Shown here one piece after another: positions 22,538 to 38,178 of a stretch of DNA of 64,000 nucleotides. The position numbers were made by a program, and so were the translations under genes. The stretch comes from Rhodamnia argentea (Eukaryota; Streptophyta; Magnoliopsida; Myrtales; Myrtaceae). Location of the stretch: the NCBI RefSeq assembly GCF_020921035.1, contig NC_063154.1, positions 310,001 through 374,000 on the forward strand. Reading direction: 5' to 3'. The notes under the pieces are model-generated. The model saw only the letters and a program-made list of their open reading frames with translations, ran no database searches and was not told the origin of the DNA. Each line of letters begins with the position of its first letter. The first letter of the stretch is position 1.

Positions 22538-24893
22538 TCTTGAACAACGGCGTAGTGAAAGGACTAATAGTTAGCCTATCTGTTTTCTTGACGTCGGACT
22601 AGCTCTCAGCTTCATGCGCCACCAAGGTTCTAGTTGAATTGGGGGAGAAATAACAATCATTAAACCAATTGAAAGATACAATGATTGATCAACCTGAAGG
22701 ACAAGGGGTCTACGAGTATCGATAATGACATTTGAGAACAGCTTTGAGGCTAAAAATCAGAGGCAAACAAACACGATAACGATCGAAAATTGAAGCAATG
22801 CGATCGGAGAAATCGAGAATTCAATAAAAGAACTCGAACCAATTGAGACTTGATCACCGTAAAATGGACGCAAACTCGTGAGTGGATTTGATTATGCCAC
22901 CGTCTAATCCACTTTCGAACAAAATGGAGCTGAACTCTTCGTGTCTCTGACCAAACTACTTACGGGTATAATAGGAGATAAAAAGAAAACAAACACACGA
23001 AACTGATCACTTACCAGATTTCTTTTCCTTCTATCCCAATTGCCCAACTGGGTCGTGCTCGGGATGGAAGAAGATGGGACGGATGGGGAAAAGCGACGAT
23101 CTTTGACTATTTTCAAAAGGTGGAGCGCTTGGAAAACGGTATGAGATCAAAGCAAATTGGTCGTCAAGAAAGAACGAGAGGCGGCGCCGTGTCAAATCTC
23201 GTTGCTTTCAAATGGTAAAAACAGAAGCTTCCTCATTTCCAGCTATGGACATTAAACAAAGCATTGCATCGACACAGGCCTACGGCCCAACAAGCTACGA
23301 ACCCCTTGGAAAGCAATGGGGCTTTCATTGTTGGAGCTTGTCCCGACTCGATTGGTCGCGAGGTTCCAGTTCCACGAGCTGCGCTCGTACTCGAACCGAA
23401 GAAGTGATCAGCCGATGACTGTAGAAAGAAGGGATTTTTCTCAGTTCTCGGCCCTGAAGAATGAACCATGGGAGGCCCATCTGGGTAAAAATGGGGGGTT
23501 CTCACGTGGGCGAAGGACGACGTGGCCAGATCTGGAAAACGAAAAAGACGTCCTTTTCCGCGCTGTCCACCACTGGCACAATGAATATTCATCGTGGGAT
23601 TGTCCATCCACGTTTTTTTTTTTCCTTCCTATTATCTTCTTTTGACCTTTTTCTTTTCCTTTTTGAATCTGATACTCCATGACTTGGCCAAAGTTCGAAG
23701 CTTTGCCAATTCGATGGAGGATGGCGATCGAATTGGCATGCTGAACTGATGATAAATTCCAAGCGATGGGGATCAGCATCAAACTTGGGTTAAGACAAGC
23801 AAGATGCATCAATCGCCTCGCGAACGATGATGGATTGCTCGGACACATCGAATCTTTTGTCCTTTTTGTTTTTACGCTCTTGTCCTATCCAGACAGTGAC
23901 AGGCATCATTTCTCGTATCACCGCTCGACTCAGTTGCCTTTTTTTTTTCCCGTTACTTGCAGGCACGTCCTTCATTTCTTCTAAGTTAAAAAACAGTCAG
24001 CTCACTCCCCAAGATAGAACCAAACCCATCGGCCGCCCGAAGCTAAAGCAAAAACGGAAAAAGGAAAAGAAAAAACAAATCTGCGCACTGCACGTGACTC
24101 TCTGTCGCTGCACGTGCCTGCCCCGGCAATCACCCTCGGGATTCCCCCGTCCTGGCCCCCTGTTTTTGTTCTTGTGCATAAAAAATTATGAATACCCAAT
24201 GGAAAAACTGAATCTTTCCCTCCCGTGAAAAAGGCAAAATAACTCGTGGCCATCTCCAAATGCACGATTCGATTATAGACACAACCCCGTATAGAATTTT
24301 AACTAAACGTTAAAAAGGAACACGGATTTTATTATTTGTATCGATACGAAACATGTCTCTGTTGAAAACATCGTATTAGAACGCACAAAATGAATATTTT
24401 CATTTACACTTGATGTTTCGTCTTCGACCTTAAGGACAAACCGTAAACAAAAATGGGGGAATCTATCGGAACGTCGCGCGACACACATGTCCAAGAAGGA
24501 ACATACTGAATATATTTTTATTTTTGGGTAGTAAGTCGTAACATACTGAATTTAGGGAGGAGAAAAATCTCAAGTAATTCTCAAGAAAAAACCTTTTCTT
24601 AATGCGTAGGAAGCCAATTACATGTGTTTTTTTTTTTTGTCGATTTCTTGGTATATTAAGAGAAGATGGTCTCATTTTTAGCACCGAGCTTCTTCTTCTG
24701 CTCTCTCGTTTTTAGGGTTCGAAAGCCGATCCTCCTCCTGCATTGTTCTTGTAACCGTCGATCTCTCCAAGTACGCAACTTGTCTGTGAATCTGGGTTTT
24801 TTGCATCATCCTCCCGAAAAGTCTTGACCCTTTTTTTTTTTTTTTTTAAGGCGTTTCTCCTTGCTCTTTGGTAGATTTTTGGTGGTGGCCACA
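22538..24893. other. Divergent region between RLF and SMT1
   Basis: About 2.4 kb between two start codons facing away from each other. It should contain both promoters and leaders. Several 100-130 codon open stretches around 23233-24228 show no domain resemblance. Mixed-polarity T- and A-tracts occur at 23610, 24630 and 24830. Confidence 0.55.
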
Positions 24894-27800
24894 ATGTCGA
24901 AAGCAGGAGCGCTGGATCTGGCGACGGGCCTCGGCGGGAAGATCGACAAGGGCGAAGTCCTGTCCGCCGTTGACAAGTACGTCTGCGTTGTTGGTTTCGT
25001 GGATTTTCTCTTCAAAGTGAGGGTTAAATACTGTGCTGTGTCTCTGTATGCGACGAGGCTTTATCCTCTGCTTTTTTTTTCCTTTCTTTTAGACTCAATA
25101 CTTTGATGATCTGATTGCTTCGATTCATGCGAGATTCGGATGCAGAAAATAGTCTGTTCCTCGTCTGTTCATGCATGATGCGCTTCTGTCTCTCAGTGTC
25201 TTCGATCTGAGCCTCGGTGTTTGTGTGGTGGCGTCTGATTTTTCTCTTTTGAATTGGTGGTTCGTGAGGTGGTTGGTGAGGAGTTAATATGAAGCAATTG
25301 AATGGATGACCACTGTTCAAATTCTGTCCCTCTCTAGTCTTCTGGACACGTGGCTTCCCCTTCTTCTTACTTTCTCTTTTTTTTTTTTTTTTTATAGAGA
25401 AAAACATGAAGCTATTCATTCATCGCATCGTGTTACATCATTTAGGATACAAGATCACAAATTTCTTTGGGCAAGTGGCTTTCTTGTTTGTGGTCGACGG
25501 AAGAGTGATTCTATGCTCCTTGATTTCACTTGAAGATATTCAGCCACCACGAATGGAAGCAGTTGATAGACACAGGACCGTCTGTGTTTTTGAAGCTGTC
25601 ACGTTCAACTTAGCAATACCCAGATAATTGAAACGCATGCCTTGCTTGTATTTTGAGGGAAAAAAAAAATTGGCCCTTTGTTTATCAATTCTATCCATTG
25701 GCAACTCGAGTCCACGTTGAATCCCTTTATATGTGCTGATGTAAATAAGAATTCTAAGTCTTATCTAGCTATGGTTAAAGGTTTCAACGAAAGAACAAGT
25801 CTTTATCCTTTTTTCCCCTTTTAGGCTAACTCACAGAATGTTGAAGATTCACAAGTTTGCACTAGCCTGAGAAACTTAGAACTGTGGCAATGCGATGAGT
25901 AATGGAAAGTGTTTTGCTTGAATGTTATTGCCTTGTTGATCTGTCTCCAACTTCTTTTGTCATTTTAAAAGCTGTCTTAATTAGCAATCTTTGGGCTGTT
26001 TGATAAAATTGACTTGAAGCACTGAAAACAGAAGGACTGCTTTAATCACCAGATCGCTGGATACAAAGGAAACGCACTTTTTTCGTGAATGAATTGCGTA
26101 ACCAGAGACAAACTGTACCTGCATGTTTAATGGACATTGAAAGGTTCTATTTTTTTTTTTTTTTTGCCCTTTTGATAAACGATCAAATAGACTTGAAGTC
26201 TGGAGAATCAGTTAGACAAAACTTGCGTTTAAGGGATAGAGATGGAGAAGTATGTAGAGCCTAGCACTTGGAAGGGTTCTATAAAGAAGCCAATAGAGAG
26301 AAACTAGAGGGGTGCTGGTTACAGGACTGGCAGAGAAGGCTTGATGATGAAAAGAAAAGAAGGGGGACCTCAAGGGAAAGTTAAACATCCATTATCGAGA
26401 TCGAATCAGTATGCTAAAGGTTTAAACTTTTTCTGAGATGATGTCAAATGTCAATGGTGGCATTCTAATATCTAGACTTGCCCTGATATAGAATTTGAGA
26501 GACCATATGCAATATTTACATGAGTACTGATGTTACTTGAGTTCAATATGCTATAAAAAGTAAAAGAAAGTTACTCATGTTCCTGTGAAAGCCTTTTCTT
26601 TTTGCGTGTGATGACCTTGCACTTCATGCAACTTCCCCTGTTCTAGGGACCCTGCCTGCTAAATATTTGGTATTCTTTCCTCGTATAAACTATATTAACG
26701 GAAATAGAAAACCATAACATCTTTACATGTCTGAGCAAATTCTCTTTGCATTTTTGCTTTAGAGAATTTCACAGACAAGTAATATCATGCATTCGCCTAC
26801 ACTTTGTCCCTAAACCTCTTGGTTTCCATGGTTGAATAAATAATTTTTTCTGCTGGTTTAGGTATGAGAAGTATCATGTCTGCTATGGAGGTGAGGAGGA
26901 AGAAAGGAAAGCTAACTATAGTGACATGGTAACATACCATCCATTGCAGCTTTCATGCCTGATCATGCACTGGCTTTTTAGATTGCAATGCAGCCTTGCT
27001 AAATGATTAAAATTACTGGTCGGTTTGGTTTCTAATGCTGACGGTATCAACAAATGCAACTTCAGGTGAATAAATATTATGATCTTGTCACCAGCTTTTA
27101 TGAGTTTGGCTGGGGAGAATCTTTCCATTTCGCCCACAGGTGGTATTTCCATTGGCTCTTGGTTTTGATTCCATTTCATTGTTATCGGCGGAGACTTGTG
27201 CTTGAACAACTAATAAATGCTAAATTCTGCTGATTGTCTTGATCCCTCCAGATGGAAAGGGGAGTCTCTACGAGAGAGCATTAAGAGACATGAACACTTT
27301 CTTGCATTACAGCTAGGCTTAAAACCCGGACAGAAGGTTTATTCCTCGTAATCTGGATAGTTAATCATAAGATTTCACTACGACAATTTATTTGGTTCAA
27401 ACGGCGATTTGAGTTTCTTGCTTTCTTACCCTCCCAAAATACAGGTGCTGGACGTAGGTTGTGGAGTTGGTGGACCGCTTAGGGAAATAGCTCGATTCAG
27501 GTTAGAGTTAAAACTCTTTGTCCCATCATGGTGCCATTGTCCAGGCTATGGTGAAAGTTACAATTATAATCTCTTTCTCTCTGGCTCGGATGAATTGTTT
27601 ACCAAACAAAGAGTGTCACAATGACTCTTTCATCCTCCTTTCCTTAGAAAGGAACTAGCGGGTCTAGGGCATGCGACCATGCACGCGCATTTTACTGTTC
27701 TGTCTGTCAAATTTAGCGTTAATGTGCATGATGCAAAGTTGAGTGGTGCTAACTGAAGCTGAACGGCTGGTCTCATCATTGTAAATATCTCTCGTCTGTT

Positions 27801-29629
27801 CCTTGGAGATACAAACTGCTTAGCTAAGAGTCCTCTGCATACATCTGACAAGTAGTTTATTTTCCAGTGTGATTCTTGTAGGCTGATATTTTCTCTTCTC
27901 CTTTTCATAGCTCTGCGTCGGTTACAGGATTAAACAATAATGAGTACCAGATAACAAGGGGAAAGGTGCCTTTATTTTCCCTTCCTTTTGATAGTGGTGA
28001 ATTTAGTATTTCTTTGACCTTGACAAGTTTTCTTGCTCCATAGGAACTAAATCGCATTGCAGGCGTGGACAAGGCATGCAGCTTTATTAAGGTTGGTCAA
28101 ATCCTTATTGAACTCATTTTTTAGTGCAGGCTCTGACCATTTCTTTTAATTTTCTTGGTGAGTTGGGGAATTCTTCAGTAGGTAGAGAGATTTGAAACAG
28201 TTCTTGGAGAATCGCAGGCAATGTCAATTTTTTCCTGTTATTTATGGTCTTATCATGTTTGCTATTCGGTTCTGCGTTTATTTACTATTTACATGTAGAT
28301 GAAATAGGGTCTATGATGGAAGAACGCTCTGCAATCATTGTTTCTTGGCGATGCAGGCTGATTTTATGAAGATGCCATTTTCTGACAACACTTTCGATGC
28401 AGTTTATGCAATTGAAGCTACCTGCCATGCACCTGATGCTGTATGTTACCTTTAGCTTCATTCTTGGTTATGCACCTGTGCTTATCAAGCACTAGAATTA
28501 CATGGGATCAATGTGTTGGTCTTGATTTTTTATCTCCTTCTGGTTGGGACAGTATGGGTGTTACAAAGAGATTTACAGAGTACTAAAGCCCGGGCAGTAT
28601 TTTGCTGCATATGAATGGTGTATGACTGATTCCTTTGATCCCAACAACAAAGAGCACCAAAAGATAAAGGTTGGTGTGATCTAGTTTTTCTCCATATTTT
28701 TGTGGTGTGTACTTATGATTTAATGACCTCATTTAGTATCGAATTGTTGCAGGCAGAAATTGAGATCGGAGATGGCCTTCCTGACATCAGGTTGACTGGG
28801 CAATGCATTGAAGCTCTAAAACAAGCGGGTTTTGAGGTAAGGATTTACACATCCTGCATTAAAAGTGGACTATGACTGCTAATAGCAAATTTGGACATGC
28901 GACCTGAAGTTGTTTGTCTGAAGGTCATATGGGAGAAAGATTTTGCCGCCGAGTCTCCTGTCCCTTGGTACCTGCCTTTGGATAAAACTCATTTCTCCTT
29001 GTCTAGCTTCCGCCTCACTGCTATTGGGCGTTTGATTACCAAAAACATGGTAAGCTTCATTTAGGGACCTTTTGACTTTGGTGTGCTTTGATTTAAACAT
29101 TGATGTGATCTTGTGGCTTTGAGTATTCGAAGCATATAATTTCTCGTATAGTTATCATGCATGCAATGTCACTGTTTTTACGTGCATAGGTCAAGGCTCT
29201 AGAGTATGTGGGCCTAGCCCCTAAAGGAAGCCAAAGGGTTCAAGATTTTCTGGAAAAGGCTGCTGAGGGCTTAGTTGAAGGTGGAAGGTGAGGGATTCAA
29301 TTATATCGTTCTCCTCAATTACCTGTCAATTCCACTTTAGAATATCTCAGTAGTCTTTCTTAGAAGCTTGTGTGGTAGTCTCACAATAATAAAAATAGGT
29401 ATCACTGAGTTTGTGACTGCTCAATATTCTTACAGGGTAGACTCCGGTTTTTTATACCGAAAATTCCCCACTGAAAAGAGAAAAAGACTGCTCTGATTGA
29501 TTTCGATATCTGTCCAATGTCTAATGCATAGCACTGATGAGTCTTCTGTTAATCGTGTACTCCAGGAAAGAAATTTTTACGCCAATGTACTTCTTCTTGG
29601 CCCGGAAGCCCCAATCTGGGAATCAGTGA
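24894..29629 (+). CDS. SMT1: Cycloartenol C-24 methyltransferase (sterol methyltransferase 1)
   Basis: Transfers a methyl group from S-adenosylmethionine to C-24 of cycloartenol, the first plant-specific step toward phytosterols, at the ER. Thirteen exons: 24894-24976, 26862-26928, 27066-27139, 27252-27336, 27445-27500, 27911-27965, 28044-28091, 28357-28440, 28553-28669, 28753-28836, 28924-29049, 29190-29287 and 29566-29629. They join in frame to 346 residues, the normal length. The SAM-binding motif [18 protein letters not shown] follows residue 103. The YEKYHV segment, the [20 protein letters not shown] motif and the sterol methyltransferase C-terminal domain ([23 protein letters not shown]) are present. 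The last exon gives [16 protein letters not shown] second usable acceptor at 29436 would give a different, non-conserved tail. Intron 1 is 1.9 kb. Assignment is very secure. Confidence 0.96.
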
Positions 29630-29965
29630 TTTGGGGACCTCGCAAATGTGACTTATTCCAAAGAGACGGGGTCTTTCAGAATCCGACTAGTTGGTGGAAT
29701 TTCATGTGTTTAGATGATTGGACTGTGAGAGTGCCTGCGAGTCAGACAGTTTGGCTTTTTCAGATGCTTGTATGAGTGCCTTCTCCATCAACGTGCTTGT
29801 TTTGCTGCGAGCAATTTGTATCAATTGTAGCCCAAGTTTGGATCCTTTTCCAGTTGACCGAACAACTTTTAACTTGCTCAGATTTGTGATCTTGTCAATC
29901 TGGTCGTGTCTTAATAGCAAAACCATATGTACTTCTGCACATAAACTCCGCGGTTAAACAAACTG
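29630..29965. other. SMT1 3' flank
   Basis: Expected 3' untranslated region of SMT1. No other structure was recognised before the inverted-repeat element at 29966. Confidence 0.55.
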
Positions 29966-30771
29966 TTGGGTGCGCATCATAACACTTATGAAAGTGGATT
30001 TTTGCTTTAAAAGCACTTCCAGAATAGAAATCCGTTTGGTAATTTAATTTCTGAAGTAGAAATTTGTTTGGTAAAAATATTTACTTTTGAAAGAAATTTC
30101 TACTTCTAAAGTGAATTTCTACTTCTGAAGTTATTTTTCCCCCAATTTGAGAAGTTAAAAAAAGTTACTTTTCAGCTCAAGAAGTACTTCTTGCCTCGTT
30201 CTCTTTTCATTATGTCATCGTTCTCTTTTTGATCTCGCCCGCCTCCGCTACCACCAACCATTGATCACCGCCCATCGCCATTCGCAACCACCGTCGACCA
30301 TCGCCAATCGTCGCTAATCACCACCGATCGCCGCTTGTGACCACCGTCGCCAATCAACGATCGCTGCCCGTCACCGACCAACTTCGCCACTGCCCACCGC
30401 CACCAACCACCAATCGCCATCACCTACCGGCGGCCCCCCTTCGCCAACCACCATTGTGACCACAGCAGTCGAGTAGCCATCTCTAGCCGCCGAAGTAAAA
30501 AATCAATAGTAATTTTTTATTTTTAAAAAGTAAATAATATTTTTAATAATAAAACTTATTTTTTAAGAAATTTAAAAAGTTTAAAAATGAAGTTTTAGAA
30601 ATTTTTTGGTCGCTGACAATAATTTTTCATAGATGATTTCGGAAATAGAAATTTTCAACTAAACGAATTTCTCTAATCAGAAATCAACTTCTGCTTCTGA
30701 GTAGAAATGGAAAAATCAACTTCCGGCCGGAAGTTGATTTCTGAAGCGTAAATGTTGCCATGCGCGCCCAA
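29966..30771. mobile_element. Inverted-repeat element with GC-rich core, 806 bp
   Basis: The left end TTGGGTGCGCAT and right end ATGCGCGCCCAA are inverted with one mismatch. The arms are AT-rich and built of repeated TTTCTACTTCTGAAG-like phrases in both orientations. The centre (about 30225-30490) is a GC-rich run of degenerate CACCGNCGACCATCGCC-type repeats. There is no coding capacity and I found no convincing target duplication. It is probably a non-autonomous DNA transposon; superfamily undetermined. Confidence 0.65.
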
Positions 30772-31110
30772 GGTTTCCTGCATGGCATGAATCTGCAGTT
30801 TTCTTTTTATAAGGAGTGTCTGGCTTCTTCAAAGCTTTGAGTTTGAACTTCAAACTCTGAAAAATATCTTCATTGTTGGGTTAACAGGCACGTTCAGAAT
30901 TTTGAAAGCGAAGAAAATTGTCGGAAGTAGGACAATTTGCCAAAATATTTGATAACTAAAACCGCGCAACTATTCATGCTTTATTTCCTTGTATCAGTTG
31001 GATGAAGAAGGGTCGCTGGGATGCGGATTATCCTCAAGGTAGATGAAAATTCAATCTATTCCACTTGAATAAACAATTCGAAAGCTCATATATGTAATCT
31101 ATCCACTCAT

Positions 31111-34586
<3,476 letters not shown>

Positions 34587-34889
34587 TCTCAATATGCTTC
34601 GTCAACAAGATTTCACGTTGCAGGACTTTCGGACAATAGATATTAGGAGTTGAGAGTGTTGGGGAGTTGTTGGACATTCCATTCCCCCCATTGTGGATTC
34701 TCAACTAAAAGTCAAGAGTGCCTTGTAATATTTGTGACAAATTACCAAAAAAGTCATAAATCTAATATAATTGTGCTAATTCAATTCTTTTTTTTTTCCT
34801 AATTGAGTCATAAACCTTTTATAATTGTGCTAATTCAGTTCACTTAGCCAAAAGAAAATGATAATTGAATTGGCACAATCACAATAAGC
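34587..34889. other. Upstream flank of the beta-glucosidase
   Basis: Presumed promoter. From 34750 to 34850 two diverged copies of a TCATAAA(N)nTATAATTGTGCTAATTCA phrase occur, a motif that typifies worn plant repeats. No TATA box was assigned. Confidence 0.5.
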
Positions 34890-35330
34890 TCGAGCCTCAC
34901 CATAGGTAGGAGTGGGTTGGCCTCACTCGAGGTTGTTGATGCCCGGCCTCACCTCGCCGAGCTTGGCCGGCCTTGAGCGAGCCAAGCTTGGCTTGTAGCC
35001 GGTGGCCGGTTGCCGGCCATCGTCATGGCCAACGACCGGTAGAGGAAGAAAGAAAAAAAATAACAAAAAAAATAAAAGATCAAAAATAAAAAAGGAAGAA
35101 AAGAAAAATAAAAAATAATTAAAAAGAAAAGTAATATGAAGGAGTGGAGGAATGAAAGATGAGAAAAAATATTTTTGTCTTTTCGAAAAGAAAAAATCAT
35201 TGTCTCCACTTTGAAGAGGTTTTTTCTATGGTTGGAAAATGTTATCCTTGACTCATTTGTTTTTCGTGAATCGATAACTGAAAAATCCGTTAAATATTTT
35301 CCTAGAAGTTGTTTTTTGCGAAAGGAACGA
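34890..35330 (-). repeat. Dispersed AT-rich element with GC-rich core, copy 2
   Basis: Reverse-complement relative of the element at 100-610. The GC core is at about 34900-35040 (GCCGG and CGAGC rich). A purine-rich A/G stretch follows, then an end with AAATATTTTCC and a GTTGTTTTTTGCG motif near 35320. The two copies align over about 230 bp with frequent substitutions. No target duplication was determined. Confidence 0.6.
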
Positions 35331-36189
35331 GAAAATGTCAATCTCCTAATTTCACTATGCGATGATATTGTCAAATTACTGTTCAAGATAAGAATAGTCC
35401 TAAAGAAATTAAAAATCCTAACTCGCAGCGAAGATGATGTGAATCCCCTAAATTCACTGGATTATGCTTGTAAAAATGACTTAATTCTATTGAATAGCAA
35501 TACTAGAATAGGACACCGATTGGGCAGCGAATCTTCAGCAAATCTTAAAACGCAATCTTGGACGGGAAGACTAGGAATGTCGGAATCTAGCAGCCGTCTT
35601 GAATTAATGCTACTTTGCTTCAGGGCAGGCAACTACTTTGAACAAGTCTGAAATCTTTTTCGGCAGTGGATGTCCTGAAGATTCACTTAGGAACATGGCA
35701 TCAGAATTAGGGGTAAGCAAATCGGACCGCCCGAATCAGAAACAGTCCGGACCGATGATCCGATTTCCAGTTTTAGATGGGTCCGGTCCGGTTTTCGGTT
35801 CTTAATATTAGAACTAGTGGTCGGACGGTCCGGTTCCCGGTTCTAGGGACATAGGATTGGATCGGACCGCTCGCTCGGACCAGCCAATTCCCAAGGTACC
35901 CCTTACTTTCCAAGAATTGGAACTTACAATGAGATAACAATAATAACGAGATAAAGTTGACACAAGCATAAGAATTGGCAATTAAATTGTGGATATGCCA
36001 GAGAGATTTACTAATTTGAGACTCAAATGTACATTTCGGATAATATCCATGCCCTCCCCCTTCCCACCCCCCCCTTCTTTTTCCTCTGCACTCCTACTCA
36101 AAACTATGAGTTCCACTGATTAACAAAACGGGGAAGTACCTCCGGATATCCTACTCAAATCTAAGAAGCAAATGTTTGCTTGAATTTTA
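35331..36189. other. Repeat-like spacer
   Basis: No gene. The segment at 35715-35890 is rich in GGACCG and CGGTCCGG words in both orientations, a pattern seen in worn plant transposon ends. The flank to 36189 is AT-rich and featureless. Confidence 0.5.
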
Positions 36190-36499
36190 GCAAAAGGTGA
36201 AAATAAAGTTGGAGGGATGGCAAGAGAAGTTGATGTCGAAAGCCGAGAAAGAAATATTGAACAAAACTGTTGTGCAAATTTTGCCTCAATATGCAATGTC
36301 TATATTCAAGATCCTGGTTTTATGTTGTAAAGTAATTGAACAAAGAATAGTCCCATTTTTGTGGAAACAGAATGATTCTAAGGCTAGATTGCACCGGAAG
36401 AAATGGGAAAGACCATGGGGGATTGGATTCCGCGATCTCATCACCTTCAATAAGGCAACGCTGGGTAAATAGGCATGGAGACTTTCGCAATCTTCGGGT
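36190..36499 (+). pseudogene. LINE-type reverse transcriptase remnant, 5' part
   Basis: Translation gives KLEGWQEKLMSKAEKEIL, then a VQILPQYAMSIFK stretch and a GIGFRDLITFNKATLGK stretch. These match the region just downstream of the reverse transcriptase domain in plant L1-type LINEs (known pattern GWKxKxLSxAGKExLIKxVxQxIPTYAMSxFxLP). A TAG stop at 36470 is followed in frame by AWRLSQSS, so the frame is dead. Only the C-terminal part of ORF2 is present here. Confidence 0.85.
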
Positions 36500-37085
36500 G
36501 TGTTTGTTTCACTGAAAACATTTTTTGAGAATTCGATTTTCAGGAAATCATTTTTCCAAAGAAGGGTTTGTGGTGATAAGTTAACGAAAACATTTTTCGA
36601 TTTTTAGATTTCGTTTGGAAAATAATTTCAATCTCATATCTTATTTGAGGAAAAAAAGAAATTCGATTTTAAATTTTTATTTTATTTTATTTTTTTATCT
36701 CTTTATTTCTTTCTTTTTCATCTCCTTTCTTCCTCCACCGCCATCGGCGAGCTTCGCGGCCACCATCGAGCTCGAGGCTCGCCCGAAGCCACTAGATCCG
36801 ACGACCTCGAGCTCGCCGATGGCCGCTGTTGGTCGGTCGCTCGGAGGGAGGAAAAATAAAAATAAAATACAATTAACAAATTAAAATAAAATAAAAATTG
36901 AAGAGGACCAATTCTGAAAAGTATTTTCACCTCTTCAGATCAAAGAATTCACTTTCCTAATTTTGTACATGCATTTTTCATAAATCGAAAAGTTTTTTTC
37001 GTTGACTGAGTCATTTTTCAATGAACCAAACGGATGAAAGTCCGAAAAACTAATTCCAATAAAACACTTTCCCTGAAACAAACAC
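36500..37085. mobile_element. Inverted-repeat element inserted into the LINE remnant
   Basis: Ends GTGTTTGTTTCA (36500-36511) and TGAAACAAACAC (37074-37085) are perfect 12-bp inverted repeats. The interior has AT-rich arms and a GC-rich core at about 36735-36840. LINE coding sequence stops at its left edge and resumes at its right edge, so it inserted into the LINE. No clear target duplication was found. Confidence 0.8.
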
Positions 37086-37235
37086 CTCATTCATCAGCAC
37101 TTTGGAGACAATTGTTCGAGGGATTTTACTTTCCAAGAGGAGATTTTTGGAATGGGGGGAAGGGAGTGTGTTCTTCGTGGGGTTGGCAGAGTTTGCTTGT
37201 TGATAGAGATTCCGTTTACGGAATGAATAGATAGA
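37086..37235 (+). pseudogene. LINE-type ORF2 remnant, 3' part
   Basis: Translation continues the LINE ORF2 pattern: HSSALWRQLFEGFYFPRGDF, then SWGWQSLLVDRDS, which fits the LINE phrase for ALWxxVLKGxYFPxxxF and SWGWxSLLxGRD. It is in the same frame number as the 5' part across the 586-bp insert. Truncated downstream. Confidence 0.8.
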
Positions 37236-38143
37236 AAGTGGGACATGGAAAGTCTATAAGAATCGAAGAGGACCATGTGGCCGAAACTGGCAGCCACTGG
37301 AGGCCCGACTAACCAAGGCGAGCCCCAAAGCGTTGAAGAGCACATTAGCCAGGAGGTTAGGGGCTGGGATGAACAGCGAGTACTGGACCTTCATGATGCG
37401 AATATAGCTATCCCATGAGATCAACTTAACTTTGTTCGGTGGCCATCGAGATGCGGTTGGCAACGGGGACGCTGCGGTGGGCATTGCCGGTGGTCTCGTA
37501 GCCACGCCAGCTCTTGCAAAAGTGGCCCGAGTAAGAGAGGTTGGGGTTGTTCTAGTAGAAAAACTTGGTGCTTGCGGAATCACAGCCATGGCATTTTAGT
37601 TACTCTTGTTCTGGGAATTGAGGCCTCACCGTGGGTTGAAGCAGTGACAATTGAGTCTTGGTGCATTTCCTCACTTGCGTTGTTAGTGAGACTTACTCCA
37701 AAGAAATTCAACTTCTGAGAGTTTTGAATCCTGAAAAGTGGTTTAAATCAGTGGTTTTGAGGCCAAAATGATTCGATGGCGAGTATACATTTCATGCTTG
37801 TTTGAGTAATAGCAATGAGATTCTCCATCACTCAATCAATTCTATTTCATTTAATCCCTTTCCATAGTGAATCTGTGAGTTAGAGCTCAAAGGGCATGTG
37901 CGAAATTGAATCTTGATTCTGTTTGGTTCGGCTTAAGAAGGGGAAAATAGCTAAAATTCAACCAAGCTGATGTGGAGAAAAAGACGCATAGACGACGACA
38001 CCTCGGAGACTAATAATATAATTGGACAGAAAAATAACGGACGACATAGTTGATTATGAAGTGAAAATTGGTAATTTCTTTATGAGGTAAAGAAAATTTT
38101 AGGATGGAATTAGGACATGATTTAAAATTTGATGGTTTTAACG

Positions 38144-38178
<35 letters not shown>

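Noticed and set aside
23233-24228. Several 100-130 codon frames between RLF and SMT1
   Set aside because: Overlapping frames on both strands, low-complexity Phe and Lys runs, no splice-supported structure.
24618-24650. T-tract followed by GTCGA near 24630 as another micro-insertion
   Set aside because: The motif fits but no direct duplication flanks it.
34890-35060. GC-rich stretch as a possible exon
   Set aside because: Made of inverted CCGGCC/GGCCGG words and aligned to another copy at about 390-540, so it is a transposon core rather than an exon.
37254-37589. 111-codon minus-strand frame
   Set aside because: No family recognised. Another frame over the same bases contains a more protein-like phrase but is broken by stops, so at best it is an unplaced relic.
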